Position numbers and translations under genes: made by a program. 64,000 bases of DNA from Lachnospiraceae bacterium (GTDB lineage: Bacteria > Bacillota > Clostridia > Lachnospirales > Lachnospiraceae): the NCBI GenBank assembly GCA_024404675.1, contig JAKSPO010000001.1, positions 496,001 to 560,000 of the forward strand, in the 5' to 3' direction. The notes beneath the pieces were generated by a model. It saw nothing but the letters and a program-made list of their open reading frames with translations, was not told where the DNA came from and ran no database searches. Numbering within the stretch: the first letter of the stretch is position 1; each line of letters starts with the position of its first letter. Shown piece by piece: positions 9,575 through 18,417 of the stretch.

Positions 9575-10972
9575 CTACCTGAAGCTACGCATGTAGGAAA
9601 GGAAGCTGTTCACATCACGGACATCCATAGTGAAATCCGCGCCGCCGTCTACCGACACAAGGTATACGGAATCATTGCAGCGATAGAAACTGATGCAGGT
9701 ATCCTTGTGGGCGTCGTCGCTGACCGCTACCGAAATCGTCATGACCTCATCGCCCATCTCCTCGCCGGTCGAAAGACCGCTGTACTTAAGGCGCATAATC
9801 TCAACGCTCAGATCGTTCAGCTCGTCGGTCGTCAGCCTGCGGTCGTTCAGTGAGCAAATCGTATGCTCCTCATCGACATGCATATTCTTAATCACCCATT
9901 GCTCGGACGGGGTTTGTATCGTAATCGTTTCCATCAGATTCACACCCGGAAACAGCGCCGTCTGATAGATGCAAGGGAACAGATTCACCTGCCGCCAGCT
10001 GTTGGCTACCGCATCCTCTATGGCGAACACCCAGTCACTATCCAAAAGCTTTGCATAGCTTGTCCCGTCACCTGCGGAAGCGCCGATCATAAGCGTATAG
10101 CTCTGTAACGTTCCTTTGTTCTCATCGGTATAGTGCACAATAATCTTCGTGCAGTCATCCGTAAGTCCGTAACGCTTGTAGTCGGCCGGACGAAAAGCAA
10201 CCAGCTTACTGTACGTCACCTGCAGGTACCGCTGCTCCTTCGTATACCATCCGTCTGCGTTAAAGCCTGCATTGACATGCCCTGAAAGCGGCTCGAGAAA
10301 ATACCACGGAAACATATTGTTTGTGGAATAATCGTACGGATTGCTCTCGTCATAAATCGCATGAAAGACAGTTTCCGAACCGTTAAGAATCTCAACCTCA
10401 CGAAGCTGTGTGCGGTCTGCAATCTTCGGAAGCGTGATTGTCTCCAAAAGGTCTGCGCGGTCATGCACAAGATAATTATAATAGTTCTCGGAGCAGATGT
10501 AGATACTGTCATCGCCCGAAACCTTAACATAGTACCGATTCGTCGTCGGAAGCTTATTGCCGACTAAAAGCTCCAAAAGAAGGCTGTTGCCCGCATAAAG
10601 CTTTAATACAGCACTCGGTGCATCAAGTCCGTACTCAGCAATACCGGCAGGATTCTGCACCTTCTCGAAGGCATTCAGATTGGCCGCAACGATGGAAATG
10701 ATACTCTTAATCGCCGTCTGCTTTACCGGAAATACTTCCTCTCCGGTCCGCACCCAGGTGTCCTGTTCAAGTGTGAATTCTCCGTCAAAATTCCCGGATT
10801 TAAGCCCGATACGGTCGATTGTTTCAACCGGCAGCTTCGTGATCACGATATAGGAAGGCTTCTCCGGCTCGGGAATCCTAGAACCGTTATCCCGAAGCAA
10901 CAGATAAAGCGTCAGAAGTCCGACAGCCAGAACGCCCAAAAGTACAATTGAAATGATATTCTTCTTACCCAT
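9575..10972 (-). CDS. DUF4340 membrane-anchored protein of a Gld-type ABC system
   Basis: A 465-residue protein with one N-terminal membrane segment (about residues 4-27, IISIVLLGVLAVGLLTLYLLL). The large outer domain resembles DUF4340: VETIDRIGLKSG near the start and IAEYGLDAPSAVLKLY followed by GNKLPTTNRYYVKV in the middle. DUF4340 proteins usually accompany GldG-like proteins and have no firm biochemical role. The start overlaps the stop of the GldG-like gene (TAATG), so the two are coupled. It is the last gene of the operon before a clear terminator. Confidence 0.8.
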   Translation of the reverse strand: MGKKNIISIVLLGVLAVGLLTLYLLLRDNGSRIPEPEKPSYIVITKLPVETIDRIGLKSGNFDGEFTLEQDTWVRTGEEVFPVKQTAIKSIISIVAANLNAFEKVQNPAGIAEYGLDAPSAVLKLYAGNSLLLELLVGNKLPTTNRYYVKVSGDDSIYICSENYYNYLVHDRADLLETITLPKIADRTQLREVEILNGSETVFHAIYDESNPYDYSTNNMFPWYFLEPLSGHVNAGFNADGWYTKEQRYLQVTYSKLVAFRPADYKRYGLTDDCTKIIVHYTDENKGTLQSYTLMIGASAGDGTSYAKLLDSDWVFAIEDAVANSWRQVNLFPCIYQTALFPGVNLMETITIQTPSEQWVIKNMHVDEEHTICSLNDRRLTTDELNDLSVEIMRLKYSGLSTGEEMGDEVMTISVAVSDDAHKDTCISFYRCNDSVYLVSVDGGADFTMDVRDVNSFLSYMRSFR

Positions 10973-12366
10973 TATCTTCTCCGTTTGATTACCATAGCGA
11001 TGCCTAACAGAAGGATGATGCCCGGAATCACACCGACCAAAACGATAAGAATCATATTCTTCTGGTGTGTCGTCATCTTAAGGCCTTCCTCAAACGCATC
11101 CGTGTTCGGAACGGTGATGACATTACTCTTCTCACAAAGCTCACCGAGACATTTCGTAAACACCTCGGCATTGGCATAGGCAGAGGTTCCGATACAGTTC
11201 TTATGCACAAAAAGATAGGTATTGAATACATACATGATACCCGTCTTATTGTGATAGGTCTCGGAAACCTTGGTAAGAAGGGAAAATGTTCCCCGAAGGT
11301 TTCCTTCCTCGTAAAGAAGCGAGGATACGTCCTTTCGGATGTATGCCTTATCGCTTGTCGTTACTTCCCTCGAAACCGTCAGCGAATCGCGAAGATTCGG
11401 CAGTACGGAAACGCCGGCACCGAGCGGCCAAAGCACATTCTTTCTGCCATAAGCGGACAGCACATAATTCGGCTTACCGCTTGATGTGCGATTGGTATCG
11501 CCCTCGCACAAAAAGCCATCCTCCATCTTGAGTCCGTAGTAGGAAAGCAAAGACTCCTGCACAGGTCTTCTCACGCCGGTATATGCCAAAAACCATACCA
11601 CCTTACCGCCGTTCGTCATATAATCCTTGATCTGCTCGCCTTCCTCCTCCGAAAAATCAGCAACCGGTCCGATCAGAAGAAGCGCGTCGCAATCCTCGGG
11701 AACGGTACTTTTCTTCAGGTCAATGAAGCGAACCGAATAGGAATTCAAGGCAAGCAGATTAGAGAGATCAATCGTCAGCATCTGCTCGGTGCTTACTAAC
11801 TGCTCCTCATGTCCCATCGCAACATAAACCGTCGACTTCTCCGTCTCGGAAACCTTCACAAGCGCCTTCATCAGTTCTGCCTCGGCGCAATAGCCGATGG
11901 TCGTCTCCTTAAAGGTGCTCACATCGACCGACTTCACAAACATGCGGTCGGCGTCAATATACACATAGCGGTCCGGATCGTTTCCGTTCACAACGATAAT
12001 ACTGTTGTTATGAATCTCACCCATGTCGTTGTACTGATAGACAAACTGCGGATACTGCACCGGATCCTTGTAGGTAAGATTGATCTGCTTTCCGTTTAAT
12101 GCAAAATTCTCGGCAGTGCTTGAAATAACAACACTCTCCTTGCCCATCTCGCTGATATAATACAGCTCAATCGGGGTATCGTAATCCTTCAGGAAGGAAA
12201 GCGTATCCTCCTTCAGGGAATAGGTTCCGGTATTGGTAAGATCCTTCGTATGTGCTACGCCGGAAACTACAAGGTTAATAAGGAGTAACAGGAATATTAC
12301 AAGTGCCGAAAGAACGGTCGTATAAGCGCCGCCCTTAAATTTTCGTGTCTGAAAACCGGTATTCAT
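10972..12366 (-). CDS. GldG-like ABC transporter accessory protein
   Basis: About 464 residues with an N-terminal membrane segment (about residues 17-38), a large extracytoplasmic region starting LTNTGTYSLKEDTLSFLKDYDTPIELYYI, and a C-terminal membrane anchor (about 440-462) ending in KRRR. This layout and the early region match the GldG or 'ABC-type uncharacterized transport system' family. I prefer the ATG at 12366 because AGGAGG sits eight bases upstream; an upstream GTG (12375) would overlap that site. It follows the permease gene by 13 bp. Substrate is unknown. A gliding role is not expected in Firmicutes. Confidence 0.8.
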   Translation of the reverse strand: MNTGFQTRKFKGGAYTTVLSALVIFLLLLINLVVSGVAHTKDLTNTGTYSLKEDTLSFLKDYDTPIELYYISEMGKESVVISSTAENFALNGKQINLTYKDPVQYPQFVYQYNDMGEIHNNSIIVVNGNDPDRYVYIDADRMFVKSVDVSTFKETTIGYCAEAELMKALVKVSETEKSTVYVAMGHEEQLVSTEQMLTIDLSNLLALNSYSVRFIDLKKSTVPEDCDALLLIGPVADFSEEEGEQIKDYMTNGGKVVWFLAYTGVRRPVQESLLSYYGLKMEDGFLCEGDTNRTSSGKPNYVLSAYGRKNVLWPLGAGVSVLPNLRDSLTVSREVTTSDKAYIRKDVSSLLYEEGNLRGTFSLLTKVSETYHNKTGIMYVFNTYLFVHKNCIGTSAYANAEVFTKCLGELCEKSNVITVPNTDAFEEGLKMTTHQKNMILIVLVGVIPGIILLLGIAMVIKRRR

Positions 12367-12379
12367 CTGCGGCACCTCC

Positions 12380-13243
12380 TTAACTCCATCTCCGCTTTTT
12401 GATTGCCTGAACCGTCAGGAATACAAAAAGGAAGACGATACTGAGATAATATACATAGGCTGCTACGTCGAAGAGGCCGTACTTGAACTTGTCAAAGCGG
12501 GATATCAGAGAAATCCAGCCCAGCATCTTCGTAAGGAAGCCGTCATACAGGGTTTCTTTCCAGAAATACAAGCCAAACAGAACCGCATAGCCGACAACCA
12601 GAAGCCCACCGAATACGAACCAGTTCTTCATCATCAGAAATGCAATGCCTGCAAGAATGAACACCAGAACCGCAAGCACCAGAACAGAGATTGCGTGATC
12701 CGAAGGAATCATTCCCTTCAGTGCATCGGCAAGTAACGTAAACAGAATGACGATAAAGGTAAGAATCGCCGCAACGATCTGGCTTTCCGTCAGTGCAGAA
12801 ACGAACAGACCGATTGCCAGATAGGCACAGCCAAGCAGGAAGAACGCTGCAATATTGCTGTATGCCACCTTCATATTCACCGTTCCGTACCGCGCAAGAA
12901 TGTGCGGATAGACGCTGATGATCAGCATGGCAATCAGAAGAATGGAAACGAGCGCAAGGTATTTGCCGATAACAATTCTTGTCACGCTCACGGGAGATGT
13001 GAACAGAAGCTGGTCCGTCTTCTGCTTCTTCTCCTCGGAAAGAATACGCATGGTAAGCATCGGAACAAGTAACAGAAAGAACATCGTGACGCTGTTGATG
13101 GCATACGCAATGCTCGCATATTCAAGCTTCAGGTTAAAGGTATATACATAGAAACCGACAAGTGCCAGAAGAAATGTCAGAAACAGATATCCGAACATCG
13201 AGGTAAAGGCACCGCGCAACTCCTTTTTATAAACAGCTAACAT
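12380..13243 (-). CDS. ABC transporter permease, ABC-2/GldF type
   Basis: This 287-residue integral membrane protein has about seven hydrophobic segments. The N-terminus, MLAVYKKELRGAFTSMFGYLF, is typical of ABC-2 permeases, and the loop ILSEEKKQKTDQLLFTSPVSV is the conserved GldF-like cytoplasmic segment that contacts the ATPase. It overlaps the end of the ATPase gene by a few bases and has a GAGGAGGG site in that overlap. With the ATPase and GldG-like protein it would form an exporter or envelope machine of unknown substrate. Confidence 0.85.
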   Translation of the reverse strand: MLAVYKKELRGAFTSMFGYLFLTFLLALVGFYVYTFNLKLEYASIAYAINSVTMFFLLLVPMLTMRILSEEKKQKTDQLLFTSPVSVTRIVIGKYLALVSILLIAMLIISVYPHILARYGTVNMKVAYSNIAAFFLLGCAYLAIGLFVSALTESQIVAAILTFIVILFTLLADALKGMIPSDHAISVLVLAVLVFILAGIAFLMMKNWFVFGGLLVVGYAVLFGLYFWKETLYDGFLTKMLGWISLISRFDKFKYGLFDVAAYVYYLSIVFLFVFLTVQAIKKRRWS

Positions 13244-14181
13244 GTGCCCTCCTCTCCGGTCAGTGCAATGAACACTTCCTCCAATGTCTTTGATTCGGTT
13301 CTAAGCTCTAACAGAACAACATTTGCATCGGCAAATGTGCGGAACAGCTTCTCACGAATATCCGCCCCCTCCGTCGGGAACACGGAGCAGGCAACAACAC
13401 CGTCCGAGGGCGCTGCCTCGGCGCGTACATGTGCCACCTCGGCAATACTGCCGATCAGCTCATTCATACGCTCCGCAGTCGTCTTAGCGGCCAGATATAC
13501 GCCCTCCGTACCGCCGATGGTACGAATGACATTGTCCGGGGTATCCATAACGATCTTCTTACCGTGATTGATGATAAGGACATGGTCGCAGATCGCACTT
13601 ACCTCGAACAGAATATGCGAGCTGAGAATGACGGTATGCTCCTTCGCAAGGCTTCGGATGAACTCACGCATCCAGGATATCTGCATCGGATCAAGTCCAA
13701 CCGTCGGTTCGTCTAAGATGATTACCTTCGGGTTTCCGACCAGTGCCTGCGCAAGACCGACTCTCTGGCGATAGCCCTTACTGAGATGCTTGATTAACTT
13801 CTTCTGCATATGGTCTACGCGGGCAAGCCCCATCACGCGGTCAACCTCGGCCGCCTTCTGCTTCGCCGGAATCTCCCGCAGATCCGCAACAAAATTCAGA
13901 TACTCCCGCACACGCATATCCGGATATACCGGCGGAATCTCGGGAAGATATCCGATACACTTCTTCGCTTCCTCCGGCTCGTCGAACATACTGTGTCCGT
14001 CGATATAAACGTCGCCGCTTGTTGCGGAGATATAGCCGGTAATCATATTCATCGTAGTCGATTTGCCTGCACCATTCGGACCGAGAAAGCCAAGAATCTC
14101 GCCGTCCTCAACGATGAAGGAAAGGTCGTCGACGGGTGTAAAATCACCGTATTTTTTCACCAGGTTTTTTACTTCAATCAT
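13237..14181 (-). CDS. ABC transporter ATP-binding protein, GldA-like
   Basis: A 314-residue ABC ATPase. Walker A is GPNGAGKSTTMN (about residues 34-45), the signature is LSKGYRQRVGLAQAL, Walker B is VIILDEPTVGLDP, and the H-loop is ILSSHIL. About 95 C-terminal residues form an extension typical of drug or Gld-type exporters. The start lies only 26 bp after the dapB terminator stem, with GGAG upstream. No separate promoter is evident, so expression may come from read-through of dapAB. Confidence 0.9.
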   Translation of the reverse strand: MIEVKNLVKKYGDFTPVDDLSFIVEDGEILGFLGPNGAGKSTTMNMITGYISATSGDVYIDGHSMFDEPEEAKKCIGYLPEIPPVYPDMRVREYLNFVADLREIPAKQKAAEVDRVMGLARVDHMQKKLIKHLSKGYRQRVGLAQALVGNPKVIILDEPTVGLDPMQISWMREFIRSLAKEHTVILSSHILFEVSAICDHVLIINHGKKIVMDTPDNVIRTIGGTEGVYLAAKTTAERMNELIGSIAEVAHVRAEAAPSDGVVACSVFPTEGADIREKLFRTFADANVVLLELRTESKTLEEVFIALTGEEGTC

Positions 14182-14199
14182 ATAACTTCTCCATTAACG

Positions 14200-14234
14200 A
14201 AAAGAAAGGGCTGTCGACACAAGCGGTCAGCCCT
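14200..14234 (-). terminator. Terminator after dapB
   Basis: On the minus strand the stem AGGGCTG/CAGCCCT closes a 13-nt loop and is followed by TTTCTTTT. It lies between the dapB stop codon and the ABC ATPase start, so it may be partial. Confidence 0.65.
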
Positions 14235-14253
14235 ATTCTTCCTATTCACGCAT

Positions 14254-15015
14254 CTACTGTGCATCAATTGCATCCTGCATATTATACATACCGGGGGCGC
14301 GTCCGGCCAGGAACTTTGCTGCCGTAACAGCTCCCTTACCGAAGATTGCCTTCGAATAAGCCGTATGCTTGATCTCGATTACTTCATCCGTGCCGGCGAA
14401 GATAATCTCATGCTCACCGACAATCGTACCGCCTCGTACCGCGGAAATACCAATCTCATCCTTCGGTCTCTGCATTCTGCGGCCGGAACGATCATACACA
14501 TACTCGTAAGTGCCGGGCAACGCTTCATCGATTGCATCGGCAAGCGCGAGTGCGGTTCCGCTCGGTGCATCCAGCTTCAGGCGATGATGCTTCTCAACAA
14601 TATCAATATCAAAGCCCTCAGCAGCCAGTACCGCAGTTGCCTGCTTCACAAGCTTCAGAAGAACATTGATTCCAAGCGACATATTGGCGGAACGAAGAAT
14701 GGGAAGCTCAGCAGATGCCTCACGAATCTCATCGATCTGCTCTGCCGTATATCCTGTGGAGCAAAGTACTAAAGCCATGTCCTTCTTCTTCGCATCCGTA
14801 AGAAGCTCCGTAAGGAACTTCGGCGTGGAGAAATCAATCAAAACGTCTGCTTCTTCCTTCACCGCCGCAAGCGTTTCGTATACCGGGAACGGGCGATCGC
14901 TCTGCCCGGTCACATCAATACCGGCAACAATCTCCGCATCCTTATCTTCAGCCACCAGACCAGCAATAACACGTCCCATATGGCCATTACAGCCACGCAT
15001 AATAATTCTAACCAT
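14254..15015 (-). CDS. dapB: 4-hydroxy-tetrahydrodipicolinate reductase (DapB)
   Basis: This 253-residue enzyme reduces the DapA product with NAD(P)H on the way to diaminopimelate and lysine. The N-terminal Rossmann motif is MRGCNGHMGRVI, and the catalytic segment is EKHHRLKLDAPSGTAL (about residues 140-155), with the histidine pair and lysine of the family. The motif NMSLGINVLLKL is also typical. It follows dapA by 23 bp. Products feed both peptidoglycan and protein synthesis. Confidence 0.97.
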   Translation of the reverse strand: MVRIIMRGCNGHMGRVIAGLVAEDKDAEIVAGIDVTGQSDRPFPVYETLAAVKEEADVLIDFSTPKFLTELLTDAKKKDMALVLCSTGYTAEQIDEIREASAELPILRSANMSLGINVLLKLVKQATAVLAAEGFDIDIVEKHHRLKLDAPSGTALALADAIDEALPGTYEYVYDRSGRRMQRPKDEIGISAVRGGTIVGEHEIIFAGTDEVIEIKHTAYSKAIFGKGAVTAAKFLAGRAPGMYNMQDAIDAQ

Positions 15016-15038
15016 ATAAACCTCCAGCGACCATTGAT

Positions 15039-15926
15039 TTATTTAACAATGTCAAGCTTACGAAGCTCGTTCCAAAGAATCACCTGATTGTCCTCTTCCA
15101 TCTCGGTAAGCGGTGCTCTCATAGTGCTTCCGCAGAAGCCCATCATCTGGCAGGCTGCCTTGGCGGGAATCGGATTCACCTCACAGAACAAAGCCTTGAT
15201 AAGCGGAATATATTTGAGCTGAAGTTCCTTTGCACGCTTAACATCGCCGTTCAAAAAGCTCATAACCATCTCGTGCGTCTCCTCAGGTGCACAATGTGCA
15301 AGTACGGAGATAACACCGGAACCGCCGAGTGCAAGCATCGGTACAATCTGGTCGTCGTTACCGGAATACAGGGAGAACTCCTCGTCAACCATAGACATCA
15401 GCTTCGCAATCTCGCTGAAATCGCCGGTTGCATCCTTTACGCCGACAATATTCGGAACATCCTTGTAAAGCTTGGCAACGGTATCCGGAGACATCTTGCA
15501 GCCGGTTCTGCCGGGAATGTTGTAAAGAATGATCGGCTTCTCGGTGCTTCCCGCAATCATCGTAAAATGATTAATAAGACCCTTCTGGGTTGCCTTATTG
15601 TAATAAGGGGTTACCACGAGCATGGCATCGGCGCCGGCCTCATCGGCAGCCTTCGTAAGATACATCGCCGTCTCGGTGCAGTTACTTCCGGTACCTGCGA
15701 TAACCGGAACTCTTCCGGCAACACGCTCTACACAGAAGCGAATGCACTCAATGTGCTCCTCGTGCGTAAGCGTAGATGCCTCACCGGTCGTACCCATAAC
15801 CACGATTGCATCGGTCTTATGCGCGATCTGATAATCAATCAATGCGCCAAACTGTTCAAAGTTAATACTGCCGTCGTTGTTGAACGGAGTAATGATTGCA
15901 ACTGCAGAGCCTTTAAATACTGCCAT
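15039..15926 (-). CDS. dapA: 4-hydroxy-tetrahydrodipicolinate synthase (DapA)
   Basis: This 295-residue TIM-barrel aldolase condenses pyruvate with aspartate semialdehyde. Visible active-site motifs are GTTGEASTLTHEEH (about residues 44-57), VVTPYYNKATQKG with the catalytic tyrosine, NIPGRTG, and the Schiff-base lysine in GVKDATGDF (about 160). The start has a CGGAGG site. It heads the dapAB unit behind a consensus promoter (16047-16075) and a 115-nt leader with small hairpins. I see no lysine riboswitch. Confidence 0.97.
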   Translation of the reverse strand: MAVFKGSAVAIITPFNNDGSINFEQFGALIDYQIAHKTDAIVVMGTTGEASTLTHEEHIECIRFCVERVAGRVPVIAGTGSNCTETAMYLTKAADEAGADAMLVVTPYYNKATQKGLINHFTMIAGSTEKPIILYNIPGRTGCKMSPDTVAKLYKDVPNIVGVKDATGDFSEIAKLMSMVDEEFSLYSGNDDQIVPMLALGGSGVISVLAHCAPEETHEMVMSFLNGDVKRAKELQLKYIPLIKALFCEVNPIPAKAACQMMGFCGSTMRAPLTEMEEDNQVILWNELRKLDIVK

Positions 15927-16046
15927 AAAATAATACCTCCGATAGCTGTCGTATTTATCTGATTCGGACCTTGTCCGAACTTTGTGCTGTTCGATTCCCT
16001 GCGGAATCCCGCTTGGGGAGGGGCACTCCTGCCCATATTTCCTCTT

Positions 16047-16075
16047 ATTGTACCATTATCTCCGTATGTTGTCAA
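16047..16075 (-). promoter_or_regulatory. dapA promoter
   Basis: A perfect -35 TTGACA (16070-16075) and -10 TACAAT (16047-16052) are separated by 17 bp on the minus strand, which gives a leader of about 115 nt before dapA. Confidence 0.85.
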
Positions 16076-16147
16076 TCTCTCGAACATTGCTTTCCACGGA
16101 ATCCGGCGCAAAACGAATCACCGAAACAGAAACACGGTTTTGAATAC

Positions 16148-16250
16148 AAAAACCCCCAAAGCAGCTTCGGTTTACACCTGCCCGCACCACGTTCAGAAAG
16201 AGAGGGTCCTCGAAGCATTGAATACTAATATTATATATATCGAGAGTCAA
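16148..16250 (-). ncRNA. Candidate attenuator or small RNA upstream of dapA
   Basis: On the minus strand a possible promoter (TTGACT at 16245-16250 with an AT-rich -10 region, either TATAAT 16230-16235 or TAGTAT 16222-16227) precedes a hairpin CCGAA-GCTGC-TTTGG (16156-16170) and GGGTTTTT. The segment GCTTCG at 16211-16216 is fully complementary to CGAAGC at 16164-16169. It could therefore form a competing stem that disrupts the hairpin, as in an attenuator. I recognise no known riboswitch or SRP RNA core. This is a prediction by eye. Confidence 0.3.
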
Positions 16251-16315
16251 CCCGAAGTGCAAAAAATGCACCAAGAGCGCCCACATTTCCCGTAGATTTC
16301 TGTATATATTACTCA

Positions 16316-16343
16316 TTGTAATTCGGAACGGATATGATACAAT
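16316..16343 (+). promoter_or_regulatory. typA promoter
   Basis: A -35 TTGTAA (16316-16321) and -10 TACAAT (16338-16343) have 16-bp spacing and precede the typA GGAGG site (16395-16399). Confidence 0.65.
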
Positions 16344-16404
16344 AGAATGGTTATGTGACATACTGTAGTTTTAACCGCACAAGCATATTCTTTCGGAGGT
16401 TTTT

Positions 16405-18222
16405 ATGAAGCGGGATAATATCAGAAATATTGCAATTATTGCTCACGTTGACCACGGTAAGACGACGCTGGTCGATGAGCTTTTGAAGCAGAGCGGCGTG
16501 TTCCGTACCGGTCAGGTTGTCGAGGAGCGCGTTATGGACTCCAACGATATCGAGAAGGAACGTGGTATCACGATTCTCTCTAAGAACACAGCAGTTAATT
16601 ATAAGGGTATCAAAATCAACATCATCGACACCCCCGGTCACGCCGATTTCGGTGGTGAGGTTGAGCGTGTTTTAAAGATGGTAAACGGTGTTGTACTCGT
16701 GGTTGACGCCTTCGAGGGTCCGATGCCCCAGACCAAGTTCGTATTGAAGAAGGCACTGGAGCTTCGTCTTCCCGTCATCTGCTGTATTAATAAGATTGAC
16801 CGTCCTGAGGCAAGACCGAAGGAGGTTATTGACGAAGTGCTTGACCTTCTCATCGATCTCGATGCCGACGAGGAGCAGCTTGAGTGTCCCTTTGTCTTCG
16901 CTTCCGCCAAGACCGGTATTGCCATTCTTGAGCTGAACGATAAGCCTGTCAGCATGGAGCCCCTTTTCGAGACAATCATCGATTATATTCCCGCACCGGA
17001 GGGTGACGAGGAAGCCGGCACGCAAGTGCTTATCAGTACGATCGATTATAACGAATATGTAGGCCGTATCGGTGTCGGCAAGGTTGATAACGGAACAATC
17101 CGCGTCAACCAGGACTGCGTCATCGTAAACCACCACGATCCCGACAAATCCCGCAAGGTTAAGATCAGCAAGCTCTACGAGTTCGAGGGTCTTAAGAAGG
17201 TGGAAGTACAGGAAGCCACCGTCGGCAGTATCGTAGCGATCTCCGGCATTGCGGATATCAAAATCGGTGATACGCTCTGCTCTCCCGAGAATCCTGTAGC
17301 GATTCCGTTCCAGAAGATCTCCGAGCCGACCATTTCCATGAATTTCATCGTAAACGACAGCCCGCTCGCCGGACAGGAAGGCAAATTCGTTACCTCCCGT
17401 CACCTTCGCGAGCGTCTGTTCCGTGAGCTGAACACCGACGTATCCCTTCGTGTAGAAGAGACCGATACCACAGAGGCCTTTAAGGTTTCCGGTCGTGGTG
17501 AGCTGCATCTTTCCGTTCTGATTGAGAATATGCGCCGTGAGGGCTTTGAATTTGCCGTAAGTAAGGCAGAGGTTATCTATCACTATGATGAGAACGGCCA
17601 TAAGCTTGAGCCGATGGAGGAATGCTATGTGGATGTTCCGGACGATTATACCGGAACCGTCATCCAGAAGCTTTCTACCAGAAAGGGTGAGCTGAAGGGT
17701 ATGAACTCCTTCGGTGCCGGTCATACAAGACTGTTCTTCGTTATCCCCTCCCGCGGACTCATCGGATATCGCGGCGAGTTCCTCACCGATACCCACGGTG
17801 AAGGCATCATCAATACGACCTTCTGCGGTTATGAGCCTTACAAGGGCGATCTGAGCTATCGTTCTCAGGGAAGCCTGATTGCCTTCGAGAGCGGCGAAGC
17901 TGTAACCTACGGTCTGTTCAACGCACAGGAGCGCGGTTCACTCTTCATCAGTGCAGGCGATAAGGTTTACGCAGGTATGGTAGTCGGTCAGAACGGTAAG
18001 ACCGAGGATGTTGAGGTTAATGTCTGCAAGAAGAAGCAGCTTACCAACACCCGTTCCTCTTCCGCTGACGAAGCACTCCGTCTTGTTCCTCCGGTTGAGA
18101 TGAGCCTTGAGCAGTGTCTCGAATTCATTGACACCGATGAGCTTTTGGAGGTTACGCCCAAGAGTCTTCGTATCCGTAAGAAGATTCTCGATTCTCTTAT
18201 GAGAAAGAGATCCAAGCGTTAA
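16405..18222 (+). CDS. typA: Ribosome-associated GTPase TypA/BipA
   Basis: This 605-residue translational GTPase is related to EF-G and acts on the 50S subunit in assembly and stress adaptation. G motifs are AHVDHGKTTL (G1), RGITI (G2), DTPGHADFGGE (G3), NKID (G4) and SAKTG (G5). They are followed by domain II, the EF-G III/V-like domains and the BipA-specific C-terminus (RLVPPVEMSLEQCLEFIDTDELLEVTP). Length fits the family. It is monocistronic, with its own promoter and a strong terminator, and is transcribed away from dapA. Confidence 0.97.
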   Translation: MKRDNIRNIAIIAHVDHGKTTLVDELLKQSGVFRTGQVVEERVMDSNDIEKERGITILSKNTAVNYKGIKINIIDTPGHADFGGEVERVLKMVNGVVLVVDAFEGPMPQTKFVLKKALELRLPVICCINKIDRPEARPKEVIDEVLDLLIDLDADEEQLECPFVFASAKTGIAILELNDKPVSMEPLFETIIDYIPAPEGDEEAGTQVLISTIDYNEYVGRIGVGKVDNGTIRVNQDCVIVNHHDPDKSRKVKISKLYEFEGLKKVEVQEATVGSIVAISGIADIKIGDTLCSPENPVAIPFQKISEPTISMNFIVNDSPLAGQEGKFVTSRHLRERLFRELNTDVSLRVEETDTTEAFKVSGRGELHLSVLIENMRREGFEFAVSKAEVIYHYDENGHKLEPMEECYVDVPDDYTGTVIQKLSTRKGELKGMNSFGAGHTRLFFVIPSRGLIGYRGEFLTDTHGEGIINTTFCGYEPYKGDLSYRSQGSLIAFESGEAVTYGLFNAQERGSLFISAGDKVYAGMVVGQNGKTEDVEVNVCKKKQLTNTRSSSADEALRLVPPVEMSLEQCLEFIDTDELLEVTPKSLRIRKKILDSLMRKRSKR

Positions 18223-18246
18223 TCTTAAGGTAATCCATGCAAATAT

Positions 18247-18279
18247 GGACGTGACTGGCTTTCCAATCACGTCCTTTTT
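18247..18279 (+). terminator. typA terminator
   Basis: The stem GGACGTGA/TCACGTCC, with an inner TGG/CCA extension, is followed by TTTTT, 24 bp after the typA stop codon. Confidence 0.9.
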
Positions 18280-18304
18280 CATTCGTCGCTTCTGAGAAAT
18301 ACAT

Positions 18305-18361
18305 AAAAGTCCCAACCGCTCAGCTATTGATGCTCCTATGCTGAACTGTTGGGACTTTTTT
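18305..18361. terminator. Bidirectional terminator between typA and TPM gene
   Basis: The arms AAAAGTCCCAAC (18305-18316) and GTTGGGACTTTT (18348-18359) match perfectly and have A/T tails on both sides. An inner CAGC/GCTG pairing extends the stem. It can stop transcription from typA on the plus strand and from the thrC-TPM operon on the minus strand. Confidence 0.85.
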
Positions 18362-18417
18362 CACGTATTCCTTAGAACGGATTCACACCCAAATGTGAGA
18401 ACCACTTGCTGCAAAGC

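Larger units (their letters stand above)
15927..16404. other. Divergent dapA/typA intergenic region
   Basis: This 478-bp gap holds the dapA leader and promoter (minus strand, to 16075), a candidate small structured RNA or attenuator on the minus strand (16148-16250), and the typA promoter (plus strand, from 16316). In the dapA leader, short hairpins include GGGCAGGAGTGCCC and TTCGGACAAGGTCCGAA. I see no open reading frame with a good start in the gap. Confidence 0.7.

Noticed and set aside
15927-16047. Lysine riboswitch in the dapA leader
   Set aside because: The leader is only about 115 nt and lacks the conserved lysine aptamer segments; only small hairpins are seen.
16672-17796. 374-codon minus-strand frame opposite typA
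   Set aside because: typA is a complete GTPase on the plus strand; the frame is an antisense by-product.
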